Origin: an uncultured Oscillospiraceae bacterium
GTDB lineage: Bacteria; Bacillota; Clostridia; Oscillospirales; Oscillospiraceae
Direction of reading: 5' to 3'
NCBI GenBank assembly: GCA_944385465.1
Contig: CALWXH010000001.1
Location: 104,425 to 168,424 of the forward strand
Length of the DNA: 64,000 bases
Shown here: positions 47,218 through 55,136 of the stretch, piece after piece
How the letters are laid out: every line of letters begins with the position of its first letter
How positions within the stretch are numbered: the first letter of the stretch is position 1
Translations under genes and position numbers: made by a program
The notes under the pieces: model-generated
Databases searched by the model: none
The model's input: the letters and a program-made list of their open reading frames with translations, nothing else
What the model was told of the DNA's origin: nothing

Positions 47218-47682
47218 ATGCAACAAACCAGCAAATATCAGTTCAAGCTCATCGAGGGGACGGACGATTTCTCGCCCACACCACTCAACGACAACATGGA
47301 GAAGGTGGAGGAACAGTTTGAAAGCGTGGAAGAGAGCATTGCCGGGGTGTTGAGCGCCATGGGTTCCCATGGCAAGACCGCCCGCATCCAATGGGGGAGC
47401 TACACCGGAGACGGGCAGTACGGGGCCAGCCACCCCACCAGTCTCAGCTTTGGCTTTACCCCGGCCGCAGTGTTTCTGGCCTGCGCCGACGACATCTATT
47501 CCAGGCCAACTGTGCTGCTGCGCAGCATGTCCACGCTGCCCGGCCCCGGTGGGAATTTTGCCATCTCCCTGACTTGGAGCGGCAGCGGACTATCCTGGTA
47601 TTCCACCTACGACGCCTCGGCCCAGGGTAGCTCCGATGGCGTCACGTATTACTATGTGGCAGTGGGCTACGAGGCGGAATGA
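47218..47682 (+). CDS. MQQT-family small tail-fibre-like protein D (type 1)
   Basis: This 154-residue protein begins MQQTSKYQFKLIEGTDDFSP like copy A. A helical stretch (EKVEEQFESVEESIAGVLSA) follows, then a beta-rich domain with WGSYTGDGQYGASHPTSLSF, GFTPAAVFL and the ending YYYVAVGYEAE. Compared with copy A the N-terminus is identical for 33 residues, while the C-terminal domain is largely different, as if heads were exchanged or diversified. No signal peptide or phage neighbour is seen. It converges on SLH gene 4 across a terminator. Function unknown. Confidence 0.8.
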   Translation: MQQTSKYQFKLIEGTDDFSPTPLNDNMEKVEEQFESVEESIAGVLSAMGSHGKTARIQWGSYTGDGQYGASHPTSLSFGFTPAAVFLACADDIYSRPTVLLRSMSTLPGPGGNFAISLTWSGSGLSWYSTYDASAQGSSDGVTYYYVAVGYEAE

Positions 47683-47687
47683 GCAAA

Positions 47688-47715
47688 GCCCCCCGGCTCC
47701 GAAGAGCCGGGGGGC
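47688..47715. terminator. Terminator between MQQT gene D and SLH gene 4
   Basis: A perfect 12-bp stem GCCCCCCGGCTC with its complement around CGAA lies between convergent genes. AGTTACCGTTTTG follows on the plus strand. Confidence 0.8.
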
Positions 47716-47753
47716 AGTTACCGTTTTGTGATACGGGTTTGGCTGTCCTGAAC

Positions 47754-50210
47754 TTAGGTCAGGTCGGCATCCACCACGTAGATCAGGTCAACGTAACCAT
47801 AGTTGTCGTACTGGACAGCGATGCCGCAGTCAACGGTGTACTGGCCGAGCACGCTCATGCTGAGGGCGTCGCAGGTGCCGGTGGTGGCGTTCACCAGGTA
47901 GATGACGCAGTCATCGGCAACCGTCTTCTTGGCGCCATCCAGCTCCATAACGCCAGCCACGGGAGCGGTCCAGCTGCCCTTGTTGGCCTCGTTGACGGTC
48001 TCCTTCACCACGGTGTCCCAACCGTTGGTGGTGTGGTTGGTGTAGCTGTACAGGCCGGTGCCCTTACCAGTGACGTTGGCAGCGGCGGCGTTGGTGACCT
48101 GCAGCTGGCCGGGAGCGCCGTTGATCAGGGCCTTGGTGTAGGTGTGGAAGTCGTCGGAGATATCCACATAGTCACCCACGGTGGTGAGGAAGGCGTAGTT
48201 CTTCACGTCCTGGGTGGCGGGCTCCACCTGCTTGTTGGCGTTCTTCACCAGCACCACGTTGGCGTTCGTGCCATCCTTCAGAACCTCGATGTCCAGCTGA
48301 GTCTCAGCGCCGGTCTCGAAGTTGCCGGCATCAATGGTCAGATCCTTGATGTTCTTGAAGCCGGTGACGATGGAGTAGTTGGTAAAGACATAGGTCTTGG
48401 TGGCGTTCTGATAGGTGTAGTTGGCGATGAAGAACACCGTGTCATCATCCACCAGGTTGCTGCTGTTGATGGCGTTGGTCTCGCCGCTCTCCACGATCTG
48501 GCAGTTGGCAGTGATGCCCTTCTCGTAGGTGTACACGCCGTCGCCGTCAGCGTCGGTGTAGCTGATCAGGGTGTTCAGGCCCACGGCATTGGCGGCGGTG
48601 TCAGCCATATCCTCGTCCTGATAGTACACGCCATTAGTGGCAGTGGAATCGGTGAGATACACCTTGTCAGTGCTGCCGTCAGCCTGGAGAACGTCGGCCA
48701 CTACAACATGCTTGTTCAGCGCGATGCGCTCCACATCCAGGCCGGTGACCACGCCGTAGCCGGCGGTAGCAACGGAAACCTTGGCAAGCTTCAGCACGTT
48801 GCCGTGGGCGTCAGTCCATACGGTGTAGGTGCTGCCAATCGCGGTGGTGTCCAGCTTCGTGCCGGCGAAGGTGTAGTTGTACAGATAGCTGACGCCGTTG
48901 GTGCCCACAAAGCCAGCCTCGTCGCCGTTGGCGGCCTGAGTGATGGCCTTCACGGTGACCATGGTGGCAGACAGCTCAGTGAGGTTATAGGCGGGGTAGG
49001 TAGACAGCGGGCTGCCCAGGTACTGATCACCCTCGGTGATCTTGTTCAGAGACAGGACGTCGCCCTTGCTATAGGGATAGTCAGCGGTGTAGTCCTGTAC
49101 CGTGTACTGGACGGACTCATTCGTATAACCGTCACCAGAAATGGTGTAGGTCATGGTGGCGGGCTTCCAGGTATGGGAGGCCACGTCGTAGGTGCGGTCG
49201 GTCACGCTGTCCACCACGGCCACAAAGGTGTCGATGTAGACGATGGTGCCCTCGGTGGGCTTGTTGGCATAGATCTCGGTGCGGCGGCCCTGCTCACCCA
49301 GGGTGGACACCCGGTTGAGAGGATTGATGGTGTCGGCGGTCTCGTTGTTCTCGCCGTTGGTGTACACCTTGTAGTCAGCCTTCAGAGCGGCACCCAGGTC
49401 GGTGGCAATGTCGCACTCGGTCTCAGCGGTGTAGTAGACAGCCACGGGCTCATCCTCGAGGAAGGCCACGTTACTGTTGCTGTCGGTATACCACTGATCG
49501 CCGGGGCGGCCCCACTCATCCCGGTCACGCTTGCTGCCCAGGCCGATGAGGGTATCACCGGTGGGACGGTAGTTGCCGCTCCAGTTCCAGTAAGTTTGGA
49601 TCTGCAGAGCGTTGAAGATCATCTGAGCGGTCTGCTCACGGGTGGCGTCCTTGCTCATGAAGACGGAGGGCAGGTTCTCGTTGAGGCCCAGCTTGGCGGC
49701 CAGCACAGAGGCGTCCAGCGCCCAGTCGTCGCCGCTGATCTCCTCGCCCTCGGCGTCGCGGCCCAGAACACGCAGCAGCATGGTGGCCAGCTCAGCGCCA
49801 GTGACGTTGTTCTCGGGGCTGAAGGTGCCGTCGCCGTTGCCGATGACGTAGCCCTCAACATAGGCGTAGTTGACATAGCCAGCGTACCACTGGTCTTTGG
49901 ACACGTCGGTGAACTCGTCATAGCCGGCGTAGGTGTCCACCTTGGAACCGTCATAGTCACCGGTGGTCAGGCGGTACAGCAGGGTGGCAACCTCGGCCCG
50001 GGACAGGTTTTCCTGGGGGCGGAAGGTGCCCTCGGTGTCGCCCTGGTACATACCAATACCGGCGAGCACCTCAACGGCTTCAGCGTAAGTCTCATCGATC
50101 TGCTCCTTATCGCTGTAGTCGTCATAGCTGGCGGCACTGGCGACAACCATCAGGGAGACGGTCATCATCAGAGCCAGAACCAGCGCGAGAATCTTCTTCA
50201 GATTTCTCAT
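47754..50210 (-). CDS. SLH-domain surface protein 4
   Basis: This 818-residue exported protein has the shared signal peptide MRNLKKILALVLALMMTVSL. Three SLH domains follow to about residue 205 (SRAE, TGAE and TREQ), then the family segment DEWGRPGDQWYTDSN, CDIATDLGAALKADYKVYTN and IVYIDTFVAVV, and a beta-rich body ending GYVDLIYVVDADLT. It is the shortest of the family and closest in layout to copy 1. It has the best promoter of the SLH genes, 114 bp upstream. It converges on MQQT gene D. Confidence 0.93.
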   Translation of the reverse strand: MRNLKKILALVLALMMTVSLMVVASAASYDDYSDKEQIDETYAEAVEVLAGIGMYQGDTEGTFRPQENLSRAEVATLLYRLTTGDYDGSKVDTYAGYDEFTDVSKDQWYAGYVNYAYVEGYVIGNGDGTFSPENNVTGAELATMLLRVLGRDAEGEEISGDDWALDASVLAAKLGLNENLPSVFMSKDATREQTAQMIFNALQIQTYWNWSGNYRPTGDTLIGLGSKRDRDEWGRPGDQWYTDSNSNVAFLEDEPVAVYYTAETECDIATDLGAALKADYKVYTNGENNETADTINPLNRVSTLGEQGRRTEIYANKPTEGTIVYIDTFVAVVDSVTDRTYDVASHTWKPATMTYTISGDGYTNESVQYTVQDYTADYPYSKGDVLSLNKITEGDQYLGSPLSTYPAYNLTELSATMVTVKAITQAANGDEAGFVGTNGVSYLYNYTFAGTKLDTTAIGSTYTVWTDAHGNVLKLAKVSVATAGYGVVTGLDVERIALNKHVVVADVLQADGSTDKVYLTDSTATNGVYYQDEDMADTAANAVGLNTLISYTDADGDGVYTYEKGITANCQIVESGETNAINSSNLVDDDTVFFIANYTYQNATKTYVFTNYSIVTGFKNIKDLTIDAGNFETGAETQLDIEVLKDGTNANVVLVKNANKQVEPATQDVKNYAFLTTVGDYVDISDDFHTYTKALINGAPGQLQVTNAAAANVTGKGTGLYSYTNHTTNGWDTVVKETVNEANKGSWTAPVAGVMELDGAKKTVADDCVIYLVNATTGTCDALSMSVLGQYTVDCGIAVQYDNYGYVDLIYVVDADLT

Positions 50211-50253
50211 TTCGGATGTTCCTCCTTTTGTTTTTTCCCTCTTACCCGCCATA

Positions 50254-50272
50254 AGAAGATGAGCCATCTTCT
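50254..50272 (-). repeat. Shared SLH 5' block palindrome, copy 4
   Basis: AGAAGATG-GCT-CATCTTCT, a perfect 8-bp stem on the minus strand, followed by the same purine-rich leader and ribosome binding site. Confidence 0.8.
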
Positions 50273-50323
50273 CCCTCTCGGAAGGGTAGGATCTCCCCTT
50301 ATATTGGATTTCAGGGTACTGTG

Positions 50324-50353
50324 ATTATATCGGTTGTCCACCCGAAATGTCAA
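50324..50353 (-). promoter_or_regulatory. Consensus sigma-A promoter of SLH gene 4
   Basis: On the minus strand TTGACA (50353-50348) and TATAAT (50329-50324) are 18 bp apart, outside the shared 5' block. Confidence 0.85.
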
Positions 50354-50606
50354 TCGTTCCAGGGCAACTGTAACACAAGTGTAATAAAGCCAAGGCGGGC
50401 CAAAATGCCGGGAAGCTGCCCGATTCCGGCACTTTTTTGTGGGAAACAGCTTGTTTTCCCCGGCTTCCGGGGGGATTTGTCCACCGGCGGCGGCAGGCAG
50501 ATCCTGTCACAGTTCCCGTCCCACACCGGCCCGCCGGGGTGGAAAAGTTGCCCGGTTGCGTGCAACAGCATTCATTTGGAGAGAAAATTTCTCTCCAAAT
50601 GAGGGG

Positions 50607-50737
50607 GCTGCGGCCTGCGGCAGCGCACTCGCCGCAAAGGGCGCGGCTCGCACGTTTGCAGGCCGAGAAGTGTTTTTGGCCAGGTACACGCCCCGGCCAA
50701 AAACGGATTTTATATTTTTCGCGCCTGCGGGCGCGAA
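50607..50737 (-). repeat. Structured intergenic repeat, copy 2
   Basis: This is the minus-strand counterpart of 18743-18872. The first hairpin (TTCGCGCCCGCAGGCGCGAA) is identical. The second hairpin is rebuilt with different pairs (GTTTTTGGCC with GGCCAAAAAC). The GC block keeps its stems by paired changes (GCCTGC/GCAGGC here, GCCCGC/GCGGGGC there). A perfect palindrome (CATTTGGAGAG with its complement) follows. Confidence 0.7.
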
Positions 50738-50773
50738 CTCTGCGAGGCTGGCCATTCTGTAAGGCGGGATGGG

Positions 50774-51010
50774 TTGACAGGGGGACGGAACTGCGGTATT
50801 CTGGGGGCGGAAGCGGGCGGTCAGCCCGGTTTGGTTGGAAAAGCAGGGCTTTGGAAACCGTCACCGGCCAGGGTGGCGGTTGGGCCGTCTTGACACCGGG
50901 CGGCGGGTGTGGTATTCTAAAGGTGCAAAAGGGCACTGCCGCAAGCGGTCAGCCCTTACAGGTTAAAGGTTCTTTTAGAAGAAACCGTCACCGGCCAGGG
51001 TGGCGGTTTC
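50774..51010 (+). ncRNA. Two tandem promoter-hairpin units, candidate small RNAs
   Basis: Unit 1 has TTGACA (50774-50779), 17 bp, TATTCT (50797-50802). Unit 2 has TTGACA (50890-50895), 17 bp, TATTCT (50913-50918). Both then contain GCGGTCAGCCC or a close form, and end with an identical block starting GAAACCGTCACCGGCC that folds on its GGTGGCGGTT partner. No protein of convincing composition is encoded. A plus-strand terminator lies at 51242-51277. The units could be small RNAs or the remnant of a mobile element leader. Confidence 0.5.
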
Positions 51011-51241
51011 TGCGTTTTACGATGATCGTGACCGTGAAGGGCCCGATGTGCAAAGTAATCCGCACAGCCTCACCCCCTTTCGGGAGTTGTGGCTGACCAC
51101 CTGCCGTTTGTTGCAGTGCCCGAAGTCAGTGTATCAGACTTGTCGGAATTTGTCAAACTGGGGCTGACACTGGGTTTCGGCGGGGGCCCCATAAGGGCAG
51201 TGCCCATAGCCAAACCCACTATTTTCTGGAAACTTGTCAAT

Positions 51242-51277
51242 AGCGCCCCGCCGCAAGGCGGGGCGCTGTTTTTATTT
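51242..51277 (+). terminator. Plus-strand terminator overlapping the end of the murE-type gene
   Basis: AGCGCCCCGCC pairs with GGCGGGGCGCT around GCAA and is followed by GTTTTTATTT on the plus strand. It may end transcription from the 50.8-50.9 kb promoters, and the stem could also serve the minus-strand gene. Confidence 0.8.
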
Positions 51278-52720
51278 GTGTTCTTTCCGCCACTCCTCCA
51301 GCACCGCCCGCTCGGAGAAGGGGCGGCGCAGGCCACCCGCCTCGATGTACGCCTCATGCCCCTTGCCCAGCAGGGCCACCAGGTCCCCGGGCCGGGCCAT
51401 GGCCAGGGCGAAGCGGATGGCCTCCCGCCGGTCGGGGACGATGGTGTGGGGGATGGCGCCGTCCAGGGCGGCGGCCATCTGGGCGCAGATGTCCTCCGCC
51501 CGCTCGCTGCGGGGGTTATCCTCGGTGAACACGGCATAGTCCGCCCCCTGGGCGGCGGCCAGGGCCATGTCCCGGCGGCGCATGGGCGGGCGGTCGCCCC
51601 CCGCGCCCAGCACGGCGATGATCCGGCCGCCCACGTGGGGGCGCAGGGCGCGGAGCAGGGCGCGGACGCTCTGGCCGTTGTGGGCGTAGTCGATGAGGGC
51701 GTTCACCCCGCCCCCCATGGGGACGAGCTGGCACCGGCCGGGGACGGACGCGGCCGCCAGCCCCGCCCGGATGTGGGCGTCCTCCACCCCCAGGGCCCGG
51801 GCCAGGGCGATGGCAGCCAGGGCGTTTTCGGCGTTGAACCGCCCGGGCAGAGGGACGGGCCAGGGCTCCCGGCAGTCCGCCACCCACAGCCGGGAGGCCA
51901 GGGGGCGGGCGCTGTCGGGCTCCAGCTTCACACCCCGGCTCCGGGCCTGCGGCCCGAAGCCGAAGGTGACGGCGGGGACGCCGGCGGGGATCTCCCGGGC
52001 CACGGCGGGCCAGGCGGGGTCGTCGGCGTTGCCCGCGGCCAGGGCGCACTGGCGGAACAGGGCGGCCTTGCAGGCGCGGTATTCCGCCAGGTCGGCGTGC
52101 TCCCCGGGGCCGATGTGGTCGGGGGAGAGATTGAGAAAGACCGCCGCGTCAAACCGGATGCCCTCCACCCGGTGCAGCTTCATGGCCTGGGAGGACACCT
52201 CCAGCACCGCGTGGGTGCAGCCGCCGTCCGCCATGTCCCGCAAAAGGCGGTGCAGGGCCACCGGCTCGGGGGTGGTGTTGCCGGTCTCCTCCAGCAGCCG
52301 CTCCCCGGAGAAAGCCCCCAGGGTGCCCATCATGCCGGTCTTGTGCCCGGCGGCGGTGAGGATGGCGCGGAGCATGTGGGCCACGGTGGTCTTGCCCTTG
52401 GTGCCGGTGACGGCGATGGTGACCAGCGCCTGGTCCGGGCGGCGGTAGAACTCCCGGGCCAGCAGGGCCAGGGTTTTCCGGGGCTCCGGGACGGCAACGG
52501 TGGGGGCGGGGGCGTCCGCCTCCCCATGGATGAGCAGGGCGGCCGCCCCCCGCGCCAGCGCCTGGGGGAGAAAGTCCTGACCGTCCCGGCGGGCACCGGG
52601 GAGGGCGGCAAAGAGCATCCCGGGCTCCACCTGGCGGGAGTCGCAGGTCAGGCCGGTGATCTCGGGGTCCTCCGGCGGGCAGGGCAGATTCAGGGGGGCG
52701 AGCAGACGGGACAGCTTCAT
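51272..52720 (-). CDS. murE: UDP-N-acetylmuramyl-tripeptide synthetase, meso-diaminopimelate-type motif (MurE)
   Basis: This 482-residue Mur ligase adds the third residue of the peptidoglycan stem peptide in the cytoplasm. It has the ATP loop TVTGTKGKTT-like AVTGTKGKTTVAH near residue 107, TTPEPVALHRLL, the carbamylated-lysine region RACKAALF, IDYAHNGQSV, and the substrate motif FTEDNPRSE near residue 400. DNPR is the known signature for meso-diaminopimelate. The start MKLSRL at 52720 has GAGAGGAG upstream. A terminator separates it from the second murE-like gene, so it may have its own weak promoter (TTCACC, 18 bp, TAGACT). Confidence 0.9.
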   Translation of the reverse strand: MKLSRLLAPLNLPCPPEDPEITGLTCDSRQVEPGMLFAALPGARRDGQDFLPQALARGAAALLIHGEADAPAPTVAVPEPRKTLALLAREFYRRPDQALVTIAVTGTKGKTTVAHMLRAILTAAGHKTGMMGTLGAFSGERLLEETGNTTPEPVALHRLLRDMADGGCTHAVLEVSSQAMKLHRVEGIRFDAAVFLNLSPDHIGPGEHADLAEYRACKAALFRQCALAAGNADDPAWPAVAREIPAGVPAVTFGFGPQARSRGVKLEPDSARPLASRLWVADCREPWPVPLPGRFNAENALAAIALARALGVEDAHIRAGLAAASVPGRCQLVPMGGGVNALIDYAHNGQSVRALLRALRPHVGGRIIAVLGAGGDRPPMRRRDMALAAAQGADYAVFTEDNPRSERAEDICAQMAAALDGAIPHTIVPDRREAIRFALAMARPGDLVALLGKGHEAYIEAGGLRRPFSERAVLEEWRKEHK

Positions 52721-52785
52721 GGGCGGCGCTCCTCTCCACATTGCTGCCCCAGTCTATGACGCCGCTGAAAAAAGGGTGAATCCGC

Positions 52786-52822
52786 AAAAAGCAGGGCCTT
52801 CCCGCCACGGGGAAGGCCCTGC
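52786..52822 (-). terminator. Terminator between the two murE-type genes
   Basis: On the minus strand GCAGGGCCTTCCC pairs with GGGAAGGCCCTGC and is followed by TTTTTG, 18 bases after the stop of the upstream ligase. Confidence 0.85.
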
Positions 52823-52839
52823 CTGTGAAATATGGGATA

Positions 52840-54408
52840 TCAGGCCCCTGCCTGGCGGGGGGGAACTTCCTCCCCGGCGGCCTGGGCACGCTTCCGGGCG
52901 TCGTACTCCCGGAGAAAGGTCTGGGCGTACTCCACGTCGGAGGGGGTGTCGATGTACTCGATGCCCCGCTTCTGCCGGGTCTCCGCCCCCTTGCCGGTGA
53001 TGAGTAGCACCGAGGGCACCTCACAGCTCATCACCGCCCGGCGGATGGCCTCGCCCCGGTTGGTCTGGATCTCGTAGGGGCAGCCCTGCTGGGCCACGTG
53101 GCCGGAGATCTCCTGGCAGATGGACAGGGTGTCCTCCTCCCCGGAGTCCTCCTCGGTGAGCACCACCAGGTCGGAGTACTTGCCGGACACCTCGCCCAGG
53201 TCCCGGCGGCGCTCATAGGCCTTTTTACCGGGGCAGCCGAAGACGGTGACGATGCGCCGGCCGGGGTACTCCGCCCGGACGGACTGGAACAGGGTCTCAA
53301 AGCTCATGCGGTTGTGGGCGTAGTCCACGATGGCGGTGACCGAGGCGTCGGCGTTGGAGTAGACCTCCATCCGACCGGGCACCCGGGCCTTCTCCAGCCC
53401 GGCGGCAATGGCCTGCTCCGGGATGTCCAGCCCCCAGCAGATGGCAATGGCGGCCAGGGCGTTTTCCACGTTGAACAGCCCGGGCATGGTCAGGCGGAAC
53501 TCCCGGTCCAGCGCCCCGGCCTTCACGTGAAAGCAGATGTCGTGGCCCTGCTTGCGCACGTCGCTGCCGTACACGTCGGCGGCGGGATCCCGCCGGGAGA
53601 AGGTGCGCACGTGGGCGCAGTCCCGCCTGGCGGCGGCCAGGGCCTCTTCGGCGCGGTCGCAGTCCAGATTGACGCAGGAGAAGTCCGCCTGGGCGAAGAT
53701 CTTCAGCTTGGAGTGGAAGTAGTCCTCGAAATCCGGGTGCTCCACCGGGGAGATGTGGTCCCGGCCGATGTTCAGGAAACAGGCCGCGGCAAACCGGGTG
53801 CCCAGGGTGCGGTGGTACTTCAGCGCCTGGCTGGACACCTCCATCACCAGGTAGCCCAGGCCGGAGGAGAGGGCGTTGGCAAAGTGCTTTTGCAGCTCCA
53901 GCGGCTCCGGGGTAGTGAGGTGGGACTCGAAGTTCTCCACCCCATCGTAGGTGTCGATGGAGGAGATGACCCCGCAGGAGCTGCCCCTGGGGGCCAGGTA
54001 CTCATCCAGAATATGCTTCAGATAATAGGTGGTGGACGACTTGCCCTTGGTGCCGGTGACCCCGATCACCGGCAGGCGCCGGGAGGGATCGTTGTAGTAC
54101 TTCACCGCCAGCCGGGCCATGGCCCGGCGCAGGTCGGGCACCAGGATGCAGGGCAGCTCCACCTGGGGGTAGGGGGTCTCGCTCACGTAGGCAAAGGCCC
54201 CCAGCCGGACGGCGTCCACCAGGAATTCCGGTTTGAAATGGGCCCCCTTGCAAAGGAAGAGGGTGCCGGGCACCGCCTGGCGGGAGTCGCAGGACACCAG
54301 CTCCACCTGGCGTTCCAGCTCCAGATCGCTGGGCAGCGGGGCGGCCAGCAGGCCCTCCCCCTCCAGCAGGGCACAGTAGTCTTTCAGCGGATAGAGCTCC
54401 AGTTTCAC
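52840..54408 (-). CDS. MurE-like ligase lacking the DNPR motif
   Basis: This 522-residue Mur ligase has CDSRQAVPGTLFLCKG, the ATP loop VTGTKGKSSTTYYL near residue 117, TTPEPLELQ, FHSKLKIF, and VDYAHNRMSFETLF. At the place where diaminopimelate-type enzymes have DNPR it reads LTEEDSGEEDT, so the amino acid added is probably not meso-diaminopimelate. L-Lys or another amine is possible. The GTG start at 54408 follows GAGGTGA. It is the third gene of an operon with an aspartate-racemase-like and an ATP-grasp ligase gene. The tail after residue 490 is basic and not part of the usual fold. Confidence 0.85.
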   Translation of the reverse strand: MKLELYPLKDYCALLEGEGLLAAPLPSDLELERQVELVSCDSRQAVPGTLFLCKGAHFKPEFLVDAVRLGAFAYVSETPYPQVELPCILVPDLRRAMARLAVKYYNDPSRRLPVIGVTGTKGKSSTTYYLKHILDEYLAPRGSSCGVISSIDTYDGVENFESHLTTPEPLELQKHFANALSSGLGYLVMEVSSQALKYHRTLGTRFAAACFLNIGRDHISPVEHPDFEDYFHSKLKIFAQADFSCVNLDCDRAEEALAAARRDCAHVRTFSRRDPAADVYGSDVRKQGHDICFHVKAGALDREFRLTMPGLFNVENALAAIAICWGLDIPEQAIAAGLEKARVPGRMEVYSNADASVTAIVDYAHNRMSFETLFQSVRAEYPGRRIVTVFGCPGKKAYERRRDLGEVSGKYSDLVVLTEEDSGEEDTLSICQEISGHVAQQGCPYEIQTNRGEAIRRAVMSCEVPSVLLITGKGAETRQKRGIEYIDTPSDVEYAQTFLREYDARKRAQAAGEEVPPRQAGA

Positions 54409-54425
54409 GCAGGGTCACCTCGCAG

Positions 54426-55127
54426 TCAGATGGTACGCAGGGGATAGCCGCAGGCGGTCACCGCCCGCTGGGCCAGCACCGCCATGGCGTCCAGGTAGAA
54501 CGGCGGCAGGCTGTGATAGGTGGAGAAGACGGACAGCTCGGTGCAGGCCAGAATGGCGCAGTCGCACCCCGCCCGCCGGATGGCCCGGTCGATGTGGGCG
54601 AACTTCTCCCGGCTGCCCTGCTCCCCCTGTTTGATCTCGTCATAGATGATGGACATGACCAGCCGCTGGGTCAGCGCGTCGGGGGCCACCGCCTCCATCC
54701 CCACGGCGGCGCACTCCTTCTGGTACAGCCCGGTGCGGATGGTGCCGTCGGTGGCCAGGATGCCGGGGCGTTTCTTCCCCTGCCGGGCCAGCTCCTGGGC
54801 GGTCTCCCGGATCATGTGGAGAATGGGCACCCCCACATCCTCCTGCAGCTTGTCCACAAAGTAGTGGGAGGTGTTGCAGGGGATGGCGATGGCGGTGCAG
54901 CCGCAGTTCTCCAGCAGCCGGGCGTCCTTCAGCAGGCGCTGGTACAGCTCCCCCGTCTCGCCGGAGAGAATGGCCTGGGTCCGGTCAGGGATGCCCGTGT
55001 CCGACAGGATGAGGGCGGGGATGTGATCCTGGTCCCGGGCGGCGTCGGTGCGGTCCAGCACAAATTGATAAAACACCTGGGTGGCCTGGGGGCCCATGCC
55101 GCCCAGCACGCCTAATTTCTGTTCCAT
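54426..55127 (-). CDS. Aspartate/glutamate racemase family protein
   Basis: This 233-residue protein begins GVLGGMGPQATQVFYQFVLD, the aspartate-racemase start. It has the two catalytic Cys regions IAIPCNTSHYF near residue 85 and CDCAILACTELSVF near residue 195. It should interconvert L- and D-aspartate (or glutamate) without cofactor. The stop is 17 bp before the MurE-like gene and the start is nine bp after the ATP-grasp gene. D-Asp made here could feed the ligase for cell-wall branching; this is inference from the operon. Confidence 0.9.
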   Translation of the reverse strand: MEQKLGVLGGMGPQATQVFYQFVLDRTDAARDQDHIPALILSDTGIPDRTQAILSGETGELYQRLLKDARLLENCGCTAIAIPCNTSHYFVDKLQEDVGVPILHMIRETAQELARQGKKRPGILATDGTIRTGLYQKECAAVGMEAVAPDALTQRLVMSIIYDEIKQGEQGSREKFAHIDRAIRRAGCDCAILACTELSVFSTYHSLPPFYLDAMAVLAQRAVTACGYPLRTI

Positions 55128-55136
55128 GGCCCCTCC

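Noticed and set aside
25739-47682. Diversity-generating retroelement acting on the MQQT heads
   Set aside because: No reverse transcriptase gene and no template repeat with adenine-biased differences are visible in the window.
50437-51096. A 219-codon open frame in the intergenic region
   Set aside because: It runs through the structured repeat and both promoter-hairpin units, has Arg/Gly/Pro-rich composition and no ribosome binding site.
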